In this document: piece by piece, positions 8,369 through 17,486 of the stretch
Layout of the letters: the number at the start of each line of letters is the position of its first letter
Position numbering within the stretch: the first letter of the stretch is position 1
The notes under the pieces: model-generated
What the model was told of the DNA's origin: nothing
Seen by the model: only the letters and a program-made list of their open reading frames with translations
The model's database searches: none
DNA from: Lachnospiraceae bacterium
GTDB lineage: Bacteria; Bacillota; Clostridia; Lachnospirales; Lachnospiraceae
Length of the DNA stretch: 64,000 nucleotides
Reading direction: 5' to 3'
NCBI GenBank assembly: GCA_017542245.1
Contig: JAFXXN010000135.1
Span: 1-64,000 of the forward strand
Position numbers and translations under genes: made by a program

Positions 8369-10254
8369 TGGCAGAATATAAAGAAAGTAAAGATAATCCG
8401 CTCCATAGAGAATTCGGGTTATGGAGCAATACAAAGTATGTACTTGGAAAGGCAAAGAGATACTGTGTATCCGCACTGATACTTGCGGCTATAGGCATGG
8501 TAGCCTCATCAGTACTCCAGTATTTCTGGGGTGTGTTTGGAAAGTATGTATTGGATATTATAGAAAACGGAATTGATGACGAGGCAAAAAGACATAATCT
8601 TATAATATTCCTGCTTGTGGCAGGCAGCATAACAGCTGTGTTAATCTTGAGCAAAACAGTATCGGATTCACTTACATGGTATAAATACATCGATATCCGT
8701 ATGCATGTGATCAGCGAAAGAGTAAACAGGGTGCTGGGGCTTAATTATGAAGTATTGGAAAGACCGGATGTTCTTGATATGCATGAACGTGCATTAGAAG
8801 CATGTAATGATAATCAAAACGGTTTTGAAGGAATGCTGCGTATAATACCTGAACTGGGTCAGAATTTACTCACGGTCATAGTTACATTCGCAGCAGTTAC
8901 AGTATTAGACGTGAGGCTTATAATCTGCCTTGTAATCCTGGCAGTCATACAATTCCTTTATTACAGAAAAATAGTAAAAAAAGATAAGGCAGAGGTCTGG
9001 GATATGCTCTCGCCGATATGGCGGAAAATAGGGTATATGTCCAGAGTTACCCAGGACTTTGAATACGCAAAGGACATCCGTTTATTTGGGTTAAGCAAGT
9101 ATCTGGTAAATAAGCAGAAAAAGATATTCCGTGAAAAAGAGGAAAGAATGGACAAGCATTTTAATATGTGGTCCGGACACGCTTATTTTGCCGCACTTCT
9201 TACTGTAATCACCAAAGGGCTTGTATACGCTGTACTTTTTTATGCGGTTCTAAAGAAGGACCTTACGATAGGTAACTTTACTATGTTCCTTGCCTTATCA
9301 ACCGCTTTTTCACAAAACCTGCCGTTTTTGCTGTTAAGATTCGGTGATTATAAAAAGTGTTCTCTTAGAGTTGATGACTTAAGAACCTTCATGGAACTCG
9401 ATATAATCAAAAAGGAAGAGACTATCCCACTTCCGGAGGCAAATGCTTATACTATAGAGTTTAAAGATGTAAGCTATAAATATCTAAAGGCAGAGAACTA
9501 CGCTTTGAGACATCTGAACCTGAAAATAAATGCAGGTGAAAGGCTGGCGGTGGTAGGACTTAACGGTGCCGGAAAAACTACCATGATTAAGCTACTGCTT
9601 CGTTTGTACGATCCGACAGAGGGTGTGATTACTCTGAACGGCGTGGATATTAAGAAATACGACCGTGAGGATTATTACAGGCTGTTTGCTCCGGTATTCC
9701 AGGATGTTGAAACATTTGCATTTCCTATTGCGGAAAATGTTTCCATGAAAACAGCTGCGGATACGGATAAGGAAAAAGTAGCAAAGGCACTTGAGGAGGC
9801 AGGTCTTTCGGAAAAAATAGCTTCACTCAAACATGGAATTGATACATATATCACAAATATTGTGGAGGATGACGGAATAGATCTGTCCGGCGGAGAAAAG
9901 CAGAAGCTGGCACTTGCAAGGGCTCTTTACAAGGAAGCTCAAGTGGTGGTGCTTGACGAGCCCACCTCAGCACTTGATGCTATAGCTGAACAACAGCTGT
10001 ACGAACGCTTTGACCGGATGATAGGAAAGAAGTCGGCGGTATATATCTCACACAGGCTTGCATCTACGAGATTCTGCGATAATATTGCGATGTTTAAGAA
10101 CGGTGAGATGATAGAATACGGTACATTTAACGAGCTTATGGATAAAAACGGAGAATATGCAAATATGTTCAATATCCAGGCTAAGTACTACAACGAAGAG
10201 GCAACACTCGATCAGTCAAATGAAACTGTAGCTTCTCCGGTGCTTGAGGGTTAA
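8368..10254 (+). CDS. ABC exporter half-transporter A
   Basis: A 628-residue type IV ABC half-transporter: membrane domain with about six helices (residues 25-330) followed by an ATPase domain. Walker A is GLNGAGKTT, the Q-loop PVFQDVE, the signature LSGGEKQK, Walker B VVVLDEPTSALD with its catalytic Glu, and the switch His lies in YISHRLAS. Together with the next gene it should form a heterodimeric exporter of peptides, lipids or drugs. It begins at ATG 8368 overlapping the regulator stop codon. All catalytic motifs look intact. The substrate is not inferable. Confidence 0.92.
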   Translation: MAEYKESKDNPLHREFGLWSNTKYVLGKAKRYCVSALILAAIGMVASSVLQYFWGVFGKYVLDIIENGIDDEAKRHNLIIFLLVAGSITAVLILSKTVSDSLTWYKYIDIRMHVISERVNRVLGLNYEVLERPDVLDMHERALEACNDNQNGFEGMLRIIPELGQNLLTVIVTFAAVTVLDVRLIICLVILAVIQFLYYRKIVKKDKAEVWDMLSPIWRKIGYMSRVTQDFEYAKDIRLFGLSKYLVNKQKKIFREKEERMDKHFNMWSGHAYFAALLTVITKGLVYAVLFYAVLKKDLTIGNFTMFLALSTAFSQNLPFLLLRFGDYKKCSLRVDDLRTFMELDIIKKEETIPLPEANAYTIEFKDVSYKYLKAENYALRHLNLKINAGERLAVVGLNGAGKTTMIKLLLRLYDPTEGVITLNGVDIKKYDREDYYRLFAPVFQDVETFAFPIAENVSMKTAADTDKEKVAKALEEAGLSEKIASLKHGIDTYITNIVEDDGIDLSGGEKQKLALARALYKEAQVVVLDEPTSALDAIAEQQLYERFDRMIGKKSAVYISHRLASTRFCDNIAMFKNGEMIEYGTFNELMDKNGEYANMFNIQAKYYNEEATLDQSNETVASPVLEG

Positions 10255-10282
10255 AGGAGATAGATACAGAAGGAGTAAAAAT

Positions 10283-12130
10283 ATGTCAAAAAAAGATATA
10301 TCAAAGAAAAAAGAAAAAGATAAAAAAGAACTGTCCTCAAGAGAAAAAGTAATTCCGGTGTTAAAACTGCTTTTTTCCATAACTGCGAAGAAATTCCCGT
10401 TCTTCTTTCCGCTTGAGGCAGTAAAAACAATCGTTATGGCAGCAAAATCATTGCTCCCTGTCATAGTATCGCCGATGATCATTGATGAGCTTTTAGGTGA
10501 CAGGGATCTGAAAACACTTATAACACTCGCAGCGGTTCTTATCGGAGGAGAGTTTATCTTAGGTGTTTCCTTGGAGAGGATCAGTAATCAGCTGATGAAA
10601 TATCAGCAAAGACTTGATAATCATTTTAGCATTCTTACAGGTCTTCATTCCATGGAGCTGGACTTTCAGCTGACAGAGGACAAGGAAGCACTTGACCAGG
10701 TTGAAAAAGCCAGAACCGGTATGGACTGGTATTCCGGTGGTGCGTATGGTATTGCGGAGCAGATATTCGGAGCCGTGTCTAATGTAATTAAGGTATTTGG
10801 ACTTGTAACGATAATAAGCATCAATGCACCTTTACTTTTACTGGTCATACTTGCTTACGTGATTGTAATGGGATTCGTTTCGGCAAAAAATAACAAAATT
10901 GGTTTAGAAGTCTATAAAAAGCTTGCCAAGATTAACAGACTTTTCGGATACTATGGATGGAATATAGTTGATTTCAGATACGGTAAGGATATAAGGCTGT
11001 ATGATGCCCGGAAAATGATGGTTGACTGTTGGGACAGAAATTCCGCTGCAAGTAACGCACATTGGAAGTGGCAGGCAGAAACCGGTATGAAATATTATCT
11101 TATCGGGAATGTGGCAAACATCATAAGAATGATGGGATCTTATCTTTATGTAGGGTTTCTTGCCATAAAAGGCGTTTTCTCTCTAGGAGTACTTGTACAG
11201 ATGATACAGGCAGCTGATGAGTTAAATGATACTTTAGGCGGACTGGTAAGCAATACTCAGGAAGTATTAAAACGCTGTAATTACGCCTATGAATTCGTGC
11301 TGTTCATGGATTATCCCGAAGCTTTGGAAAAAGGTGAGAGAGCAGTGAATAATGAAATCCGTGAAATAGAGTTTAGAAATGTTTCTTTCAAATATCCAGG
11401 TACGGATAAAATGGTACTTGACAATATCAGCATAAAGATAGGAGCCGGAGAACACTTATCCATAGTAGGACTTAACGGTGCAGGAAAGACTACATTTATA
11501 AAACTGCTTTGCAGACTGTATGATCCGACCTCGGGAGATATACTGGTTAACGGTATCAATATCAAGGAATATGATTATGATCAATATATGTCGCTTTTTG
11601 CTCCGGTTTTCCAGGACTTCAGACTCTTTGCATTCCCTGTTGAAGAGAATATCACTCTGGTAGATGAGGATAATAAGGATTACTATACAGATGATGAGGA
11701 AAAGAGAATAGAAAAGATTATTGATATGGTCAATCTCTCAGAAATGTTGAAGAAACTAGAAAACGGCCCCAAAACAATACTGTTCAAGTATTTTGAAGAG
11801 AATGGTATAGAGCCTTCCGGCGGTGAGCAGCAGAAAATCGCTATAGCAAGGGCACTTCATAAGAATTCACCTGTGGTCATCTTAGATGAGCCTACAGCGG
11901 CACTTGATCCTATAGCTGAGTATGAGATATATAAGCAGTTTCATACTTTAGTAGGTGATAAGACGGCATTTTATATCTCACACAGGCTTTCATCCTGCAG
12001 GTTCTGTGATACCATAGCTGTATTCTCGGAAGGAAAGATAGCAGAGTATGGTAATCATGATGCGCTGATAAAAATGGCAGGAGGCATCTATGCCAAGATG
12101 TTTGAAGCACAGGCACAGTATTATCGTTAA
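10283..12130 (+). CDS. ABC exporter half-transporter B
   Basis: A 615-residue partner of the preceding half-transporter with the same layout. Walker A is GLNGAGKTT, the signature PSGGEQQK, and Walker B VVILDEPTAALD. The N-terminal 30 residues are extremely lysine-rich before the first membrane helix. AAGGAG seven bases before ATG 10283 sets the start; the frame open from 10244 overlaps the upstream gene and has no separate signal. A 50-residue acidic insertion (DEDNKDYYTDDEEKRIEK) follows the Q-loop, which differs from subunit A and suggests asymmetric ATPase sites. Confidence 0.92.
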   Translation: MSKKDISKKKEKDKKELSSREKVIPVLKLLFSITAKKFPFFFPLEAVKTIVMAAKSLLPVIVSPMIIDELLGDRDLKTLITLAAVLIGGEFILGVSLERISNQLMKYQQRLDNHFSILTGLHSMELDFQLTEDKEALDQVEKARTGMDWYSGGAYGIAEQIFGAVSNVIKVFGLVTIISINAPLLLLVILAYVIVMGFVSAKNNKIGLEVYKKLAKINRLFGYYGWNIVDFRYGKDIRLYDARKMMVDCWDRNSAASNAHWKWQAETGMKYYLIGNVANIIRMMGSYLYVGFLAIKGVFSLGVLVQMIQAADELNDTLGGLVSNTQEVLKRCNYAYEFVLFMDYPEALEKGERAVNNEIREIEFRNVSFKYPGTDKMVLDNISIKIGAGEHLSIVGLNGAGKTTFIKLLCRLYDPTSGDILVNGINIKEYDYDQYMSLFAPVFQDFRLFAFPVEENITLVDEDNKDYYTDDEEKRIEKIIDMVNLSEMLKKLENGPKTILFKYFEENGIEPSGGEQQKIAIARALHKNSPVVILDEPTAALDPIAEYEIYKQFHTLVGDKTAFYISHRLSSCRFCDTIAVFSEGKIAEYGNHDALIKMAGGIYAKMFEAQAQYYR

Positions 12131-12240
12131 GTTGAAAAATCTTTTGACAAGAAATCCCCAAATCGTTTATTATGGATATGTAAGGAAAGCGAAGCTGGGA
12201 AAAAATGAGGCGGAAGCTGAAATTCATGGAAATAGTAAGA
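12131..12240 (+). pseudogene. Decayed fragment of an MBL-fold gene
   Basis: About 110 bases right after the exporter stop codon match 6897-7010 inside the intact MBL gene at roughly 80-85 percent by eye. Shared stretches include CTTTTGAC, TTTATTATGG-like text and the long block AATGAGGCGGAAGCTGAAAT. There is no start and the frame is broken. It is a remnant of a paralogue, so the XRE/ABC cassette now sits between an intact and a broken MBL copy. Confidence 0.8.
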
Positions 12241-12252
12241 GGAGAATGAAAC

Positions 12253-12963
12253 ATGGATGAAGAATATCACATGACTGAAGAAGAACGTATAGGTTTAGAG
12301 CTTGAGAAGGAAACAAAACGGAAGAAAGGGAAAAAAACTGCTCTTATCATTCTTCTGGTTTTATTGGGAATTGCCGGTTTTTTTATTGTATTGGCAATTA
12401 TCACGGCGTCTCAAACGGAGCATAGGAAGCCTGTAATATATTTCTATCCGGAAACGCGTACGGAAATATTTGTTCAATTAGATTTTGATGGGAAACTTAC
12501 AACTACTTATCCGAAATATTCCGATGGATGGAAAGTTACCGCTGAACCTGACGGAACGCTTACAGATACGGAGGGGCAAAAGTATAATTACCTATATTGG
12601 GAAGGAATATCAGATGCGGAATATGATATGTCTGAAGGTTTTTGCGTAAAGGGCAGTGATACGGCAGAATTCCTTGAGCATGCACTTGACAAACTTGGCC
12701 TCACAAGACGTGAAGCTAATGAATTTATTGTGTATTGGCTTCCGTTGATGGAGAGTAATGAGTATAATGTTATAAGTTTCCAGAAAGAAGCATATACCGA
12801 TGGTGCCAAGTTGAATATTAATCCTTGCCCGGATACCGTAATACGTGTATTTATGACGTGGTATGGAAACAATAATCCTGTTGAAGTTAAGGAACAGGAA
12901 CTCACAGCTCCCGAAAGAAAGGGATTTACCGTAGTTGAGTGGGGCGGAAGTGAAATACAATAA
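12253..12963 (+). CDS. Single-pass membrane protein of unknown function
   Basis: A 236-residue protein with a charged cytoplasmic N-terminus (lysine-rich, residues 15-28), one membrane helix at about 30-55, and an extracellular domain that opens with KPVIYFYPETRTEIFVQLDF. I recognise this KPVIYxYPE type of ectodomain as a recurrent one in Clostridia but know no function for it. The domain is rich in aromatic residues (YWEGISDAEYD, YWLP, WYGNN) and probably forms a beta-sandwich. GAGGAG about eight bases before ATG 12253 supports the start. A DUF402 gene follows 23 bases later, in a likely two-gene transcript. Confidence 0.7.
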   Translation: MDEEYHMTEEERIGLELEKETKRKKGKKTALIILLVLLGIAGFFIVLAIITASQTEHRKPVIYFYPETRTEIFVQLDFDGKLTTTYPKYSDGWKVTAEPDGTLTDTEGQKYNYLYWEGISDAEYDMSEGFCVKGSDTAEFLEHALDKLGLTRREANEFIVYWLPLMESNEYNVISFQKEAYTDGAKLNINPCPDTVIRVFMTWYGNNNPVEVKEQELTAPERKGFTVVEWGGSEIQ

Positions 12964-12986
12964 TAGGGTTTTATGAGGAAAAAAAT

Positions 12987-13619
12987 ATGAAAAGAAAACG
13001 CCTAAACCGCGATGCATGGGGATTTATGTATTATCCGTATTACCAAATGCGGATAGATACCGATGATTTCCATGGAATCGCCTGTCTGATAAAACTTACA
13101 GATGGGGAAAACAATTATTGGGAAACTCCTAAAGCCGGGAGAGTTCAAGTAACAGGAGCCGGGATGTCATGGCTGGAACTGATACCGGATAATGCCGGAC
13201 ATATTATTACAGCAAAATATTATCCTGAAGGAACACATGACAGTGAGAGAAAGAATTATCCGGTGACATCGGACGAAAAATATCAGCCGTCAGTATGGTA
13301 TGTGGATGTAATAGAAAACACAGAGTACGACGATGACGGCGTGCTGGTATATATCGATAAATATCTGGATATTATCTTTTTCCCGGAAGGGGAGATTTCC
13401 GTATCTGACATGGATGAACTGGAAGAAGCGTATGCTACAGGAGATATCAATAAGGAACAGTATGAGGCAGCACTCGCAGAGGGTGAACTGATACAAAAGA
13501 AATACTGCTCAGATATTATGAAAACTGAAGCATGGTGCACCAGAATAAGAAGGCTCGTTGAAGAAAGAATAGAAAACGGAGAGCCTGAGCTTATAAGCCG
13601 TGAGAAGAAAGCATTTTGA
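12987..13619 (+). CDS. DUF402 domain protein
   Basis: A 210-residue protein with the DUF402 pattern: a barrel segment (VTGAGMSWLELIPD), then WYVDVIENTEYDDDGV, the acidic metal-binding strand YIDKYLDIIFFPEGEI, and the C-terminal helical hairpin DMDELEEAYATGDINKEQYEAAL. Characterised relatives such as FomD and the Staphylococcus Sa1684-type proteins hydrolyse nucleotide di- or triphosphates or CMP-conjugates with divalent metal; applying that here is inference. The stop codon abuts the stop of the convergent MATE gene with no spacer. Confidence 0.75.
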   Translation: MKRKRLNRDAWGFMYYPYYQMRIDTDDFHGIACLIKLTDGENNYWETPKAGRVQVTGAGMSWLELIPDNAGHIITAKYYPEGTHDSERKNYPVTSDEKYQPSVWYVDVIENTEYDDDGVLVYIDKYLDIIFFPEGEISVSDMDELEEAYATGDINKEQYEAALAEGELIQKKYCSDIMKTEAWCTRIRRLVEERIENGEPELISREKKAF

Positions 13620-15023
13620 TCATTTCATCCTTCTGGCTCGAAATTCCTTTAGTGCAGCCCTTCCTTCGGGTGTTACAGGTTTTACCCATTTTCCATTGTG
13701 AAGGTGTATCTGCATGAGCACATATCTTATAGGCTCATCTATATAACAGCATATAAAAACTACAAAAGTTGGTGCTCCGATAACCATTCCGGATATCCAT
13801 ACTGCAGGAACCACCATCAGCCACATAAAAGCTATTTCAAGTACTGTGCCGTAAACGGCTTCGCCTGCCGATCTAAAGGTGTCATTCTGAGTCCAGTTTC
13901 CCATCCTTATTATCGCAAAAATGGCAAAAATGATAATGAATTGTGTACCTATGGTAAAACTCTCGCCTTCAAGATTTGCAAGAGTAAGAATGGGAGAGTG
14001 GAGCAGTATCAAAAGGACTCCTACGATGGCGATAAAGCCTTGACAGAGATATACAATCCTCCAGGCTCTTTTGTATGCTGTCTCGAGGTTGCCGGCTCCT
14101 ACTTCTTTTCCTACAAGAATGGAGGAAGCATTAGAGAATCCTGCAAAGAAGCCGATGATGAGTCCTTCTATAGTTCTGAAAAGTGCTAGTGCTGCGATGG
14201 CATCGTTTGTCTGTCTTCCCATTACAATATTTATCATCATATTTCCAACACCTATCAGGACTTCGTTCATTATGATAGGAAAGCACTTTTTAAAGTATTC
14301 GGAGGTCAGACCTTTACGTCCGGAAAAATGAGATTTGAAAGCAAAAAGGAAGGGATGTTTGTTCTTTTTTGCTAAGATGATGATGACTGCGATATTGCAG
14401 CACTGAGCAATAACAGTTGCTAAAGCAGCTCCTTTAACGCCCATTTCGGGAAAACCCAGATTTCCGAAAATCAGAACCCAGTTAAAGAAAATATTCATGC
14501 CAACAGATACAATGGATCCATAAAGAGGTATACGCACTCTTTCAGTACACCGAAGGAGTACTGCCATGGCCATGGAGAACACCATTAAAATATATGAGAA
14601 ACCGACTATGCGTAAATAATCAACACCTATTGCCTGAATATCTGCTTTGTCGGTATAAAGCTGCATAACATTTTCCGGAAAAAGGACTGCCATTCCGCAG
14701 AAAATCGTAGCCACTATCATCATACATGTAAGTGTGAGACCATAAGCACGATTTACTCCATCGTTATCTTTAGCTCCCCAAAACTGAGAGATAAATAGCA
14801 TTCCTCCACCTACAAAGCCCCAGTATCCTGAAAACATAAGTGATGAGAACTGAGCGCACAAACCTACTGCTCCCAGTTCATTTTGACCTAGGGAGGATAT
14901 CATCATAGTATCAACCATCGAACCGGTAGTGGTAAGCAGGTTTTGTAAAGCTACCGGGATAGCTATCACACAGATTTGTTTTATGAATTCTTTCCAGTTA
15001 AAGGGTTCTTTTTTATTTCTCAT
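13620..15023 (-). CDS. MATE family efflux transporter
   Basis: A 467-residue protein with twelve predicted membrane helices in two homologous halves. It opens with IAIPVALQNLLTTTGSMVDTMMISSLG, the typical first helix of the NorM/DinF-like superfamily. Such proteins export organic cations or drugs against a Na+ or H+ gradient. Conserved features include FWGAKDNDGVNRAYG between helices 2 and 3 and EVGAGNLETAYKRA in the second half. The substrate is unknown. It is transcribed toward and touches the DUF402 gene, so the two mRNAs would overlap if read through. Confidence 0.92.
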   Translation of the reverse strand: MRNKKEPFNWKEFIKQICVIAIPVALQNLLTTTGSMVDTMMISSLGQNELGAVGLCAQFSSLMFSGYWGFVGGGMLFISQFWGAKDNDGVNRAYGLTLTCMMIVATIFCGMAVLFPENVMQLYTDKADIQAIGVDYLRIVGFSYILMVFSMAMAVLLRCTERVRIPLYGSIVSVGMNIFFNWVLIFGNLGFPEMGVKGAALATVIAQCCNIAVIIILAKKNKHPFLFAFKSHFSGRKGLTSEYFKKCFPIIMNEVLIGVGNMMINIVMGRQTNDAIAALALFRTIEGLIIGFFAGFSNASSILVGKEVGAGNLETAYKRAWRIVYLCQGFIAIVGVLLILLHSPILTLANLEGESFTIGTQFIIIFAIFAIIRMGNWTQNDTFRSAGEAVYGTVLEIAFMWLMVVPAVWISGMVIGAPTFVVFICCYIDEPIRYVLMQIHLHNGKWVKPVTPEGRAALKEFRARRMK

Positions 15024-15069
15024 ATTATCTTCTTCCTACTACAGAACGGCATATGTAAAAGACTATATA

Positions 15070-15115
15070 ACATTGACAGATTAGCGAATACGTCATTCTG
15101 AACAAGTGTCAATGT
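15070..15115. repeat. 9-bp inverted repeat between two transporter genes
   Basis: ACATTGACA at 15070-15078 is perfectly complementary to TGTCAATGT at 15107-15115 with 28 bases between. It lies upstream of the MATE gene and downstream of the AEC gene on the minus strand. It could be an operator, an mRNA hairpin or a repeat remnant. Confidence 0.4.
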
Positions 15116-15186
15116 AATTCTGCGACGTCGACAAATCATTAAAGATCTTTAAATCTTAAAGGTACAAGAATTCTTCACATTATATC

Positions 15187-16200
15187 TCAAATGATTACCG
15201 AAACCACTGACATAATAGCGGTAATTGTAAATACTGACATAAATGTGGTCATGGCTATTGAACTCGATAGAATTTCCGTATCCAGGCCCATTTTTTCTGC
15301 CGTGATCAAGGGCAGGCTTCCGGCAGGGACTGCAGCCATTAGACATACAGCGAGAGTGGACTCGGTATTAAATCCGGTAAAGTACATTATCAGAACGAAA
15401 ATTATTGGAACTATGATCATACGTATTACTATATAGAGCCATATCCTGATATTCTTAAATGACTTAAAGAAATTAGATCTGGCAATGGATACCCCAAGCA
15501 GGGTCATGGACATGAATACGGTAGCATTGCCAACATATTCAATTGTGTTTGAAATGATGGGTGGGAAGGTAATCTCAAACCAGAATACAACGAGACTTAA
15601 TATTGCCATCATGGTTCCGATGTTGAATATTGCAAGAAGAGGGTGTTTATGTTTCCCTGCATTTTTATCTGAATCAGCGGTATTGGTATTTGCGGCAATC
15701 TTTTTATCGGTATTATCTGAGCTGCGTAAATTTTTTTGATCGATTCCGGAGTGTAATACTGCCATCCCATGCGTATAGAAAAACAGACTGTAGAAAATAT
15801 TTATCACTATTACATAAAGAATTGCGTTTGCAGGCAGGATAGCCTTGGCAATGGGAAGACCTAAAAAACCTGTGTTGGTATATACCGTTATGAGATTATA
15901 GAACTTTCTGTTGTAGGGTTCCGATTTGAGTATTCTGGGAATAACAAAGCCGAGAATAACAAGAATCACATAAAAAGCTGCACCTAAAGCTATGGCTATA
16001 AGAAGATCATTGTGCGTGGCTGTCATGTGCCCGGAAAGTATCGAGCCGAGTATAAGGGCAGGATTGCACACATCTACTACTATAGCAGAAAGCTTTTGAG
16101 AAGTTCTGTCGTCTATTACATGTTTTTTATACAGATAAATTCCTATTACCACTAAGATGCAGATGACACCCATCTGCTGGAGTATTATTGAAACGCTCAT
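15187..16200 (-). CDS. AEC family transporter (auxin efflux carrier type)
   Basis: A 337-residue protein with about ten membrane helices, of the AEC/bile-acid-arsenite-riboflavin transporter class often described as malate or organic-acid permeases. The first half ends in a cytoplasmic hydrophilic stretch (SSDNTDKKIAANTNTADSDKN) and the second half begins LAIFNIGTMMAILSLVVFWF. AAGGAG five bases upstream supports ATG 16200; an open frame extends 39 codons further upstream without a binding site. The C-terminal helices with PAGSLPLITAEKMGLD are typical. It may form a transcript with the MATE gene downstream. The solute is unknown. Confidence 0.85.
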   Translation of the reverse strand: MSVSIILQQMGVICILVVIGIYLYKKHVIDDRTSQKLSAIVVDVCNPALILGSILSGHMTATHNDLLIAIALGAAFYVILVILGFVIPRILKSEPYNRKFYNLITVYTNTGFLGLPIAKAILPANAILYVIVINIFYSLFFYTHGMAVLHSGIDQKNLRSSDNTDKKIAANTNTADSDKNAGKHKHPLLAIFNIGTMMAILSLVVFWFEITFPPIISNTIEYVGNATVFMSMTLLGVSIARSNFFKSFKNIRIWLYIVIRMIIVPIIFVLIMYFTGFNTESTLAVCLMAAVPAGSLPLITAEKMGLDTEILSSSIAMTTFMSVFTITAIMSVVSVII

Positions 16201-16374
16201 GGGAGCTCCTTCTTTCAAAGCTAAATTGTCAATTAAATGGGGTATCATCGAAACAGTTCTATGACAGACATTAATTGACACAAGCGGTATTGTAGCACTG
16301 TATAAAATTATTTTCAATGTATTTTTATGCTCAGTTTAGGGCTGGATACTATAATCGGATCATGCCCTTTTTAT

Positions 16375-16403
16375 TTGACTTGATTTATGATATTTGTTAT
16401 ACT
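16375..16403 (+). promoter_or_regulatory. Sigma-A promoter of the response regulator gene
   Basis: TTGACT at 16375-16380 and TATACT at 16398-16403 with a 17-base spacer. The predicted start near 16410 leaves a leader of about 95 bases before ATG 16505. Confidence 0.8.
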
Positions 16404-16504
16404 TGGCATTGTGCAACAGGGCACATAGTATGCTCTTTGAATAGAAAATGGGGCAGATAATACATCCGTGACTGATTTTTAGATTTGTTGGAGATTTATT
16501 GATT

Positions 16505-17275
16505 ATGGCAAAAATTTTAATTGTAGATGATGATGTTCATATAAATGATATGCTGTCTGAAGCACTTGGAGCCCAAGGTTATGAAGTAGTAAAAGCATTT
16601 TCGGGTTCGGAGGCATTGATGGTTTTGGAAAAAATCAAGCCGGATCTGGTGCTTTTGGATTTAATGATACCGGGATTAAGCGGAGAAGAGCTTCTGCCTA
16701 AAATAAAGGATGTTCCGGTGATAGTAGTCAGCGCAAAGGCAGACATAAATGATAAGGTAGGTCTGTTATTAAACGGAGCAGCAGATTATATCACGAAACC
16801 GTTTAATATGCAGGAATTACTGGCCAGGATTACTGTACAGCTGAGAAACGCAAAAAAGACTGCATATGCATCAGATCAGAATGTATTAACATTTGAGTCG
16901 CTGACTTTAAACTTGGATACGCATATACTGTATACGGAAAATTCCAATGTATCACACGAGTCTGTAGGTGTCCCTATGGCAGAGTCTTCAGAAGAATTTG
17001 GAGTTTCGGATTTTGAAAATAATCTTTGTAAAAAGAAAGAAATAAAAATTACCCGCACAGAATTTGCTATATTGAAGTTACTTATGCGGAATCCGGAACA
17101 GGTGATTTCTAAGCTGACAATTCTTGAAAAAATAAGTTTAGATACACCGGACTGTACTGAGGACTCCTTAAAAATTCATATACATAACTTAAGGAAAAAG
17201 CTAAAAGAAGCGACAAGAAAAGAATGGATAAAAGCCATCTGGGGTATTGGCTTTATGATTACATCAAAATCTTAA
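16505..17275 (+). CDS. OmpR-family response regulator
   Basis: A 256-residue two-component regulator. The receiver domain has the acidic pair in VDDD (8-10), phospho-acceptor Asp52 (LLDLMIPG), and the conserved Lys near 101 (YITKPF). The C-terminal winged helix carries TRTEFAILKLLMRNPEQV and a final wing ending WGIGFMI. A hydrophilic insert of about 30 residues interrupts the platform beta-sheet of the DNA-binding domain. ATG 16505 is the start, with GGAG upstream. It should activate the ABC transporter genes that follow; four direct repeats begin at its own stop codon and look like its binding sites. Confidence 0.9.
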   Translation: MAKILIVDDDVHINDMLSEALGAQGYEVVKAFSGSEALMVLEKIKPDLVLLDLMIPGLSGEELLPKIKDVPVIVVSAKADINDKVGLLLNGAADYITKPFNMQELLARITVQLRNAKKTAYASDQNVLTFESLTLNLDTHILYTENSNVSHESVGVPMAESSEEFGVSDFENNLCKKKEIKITRTEFAILKLLMRNPEQVISKLTILEKISLDTPDCTEDSLKIHIHNLRKKLKEATRKEWIKAIWGIGFMITSKS

Positions 17276-17325
17276 CCGAATCTTAACTTTTCTCTTAACC
17301 GGTTTCTTAACTTATTTGGTATAGA
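17270..17325 (+). promoter_or_regulatory. Four phased direct repeats plus -10 box: response regulator binding site
   Basis: TCTTAAC occurs at 17270, 17281, 17293 and 17305, spaced 11, 12 and 12 bases, about one helical turn. A -10-like TATAGA follows at 17320-17325 and there is no normal -35. By analogy with PhoP-type TTAACA repeats of Bacillus, the repeats would span about -62 to -21 and recruit polymerase when the upstream response regulator is phosphorylated. The first repeat includes the regulator's stop codon. This would drive the ABC/permease/kinase genes. Confidence 0.7.
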
Positions 17326-17486
17326 CTGTTGTTAACGCATATATCGCTGATAAATCATTTATTCTATATGATGAAAATACCAACTTACTTTGTTAGCTGC
17401 AAGATAGAAAGTAACAATGTTTTTGGAAATTTGATTATATAAATGTGGAAACGTTATATGTAAAATAACAGGAGGAATATATTGAA

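Noticed and set aside
11910..12254. Minus-strand reading frame over the MBL fragment
   Set aside because: It resembles an antisense frame of the intact MBL gene, so the likeness comes from the duplicated DNA and not from a coding gene on this strand.
17270..17311. Short tandem repeat or CRISPR fragment
   Set aside because: Spacing of 11-12 bases equals one helical turn and the array lies directly before a -10 box, so an operator explains it better.
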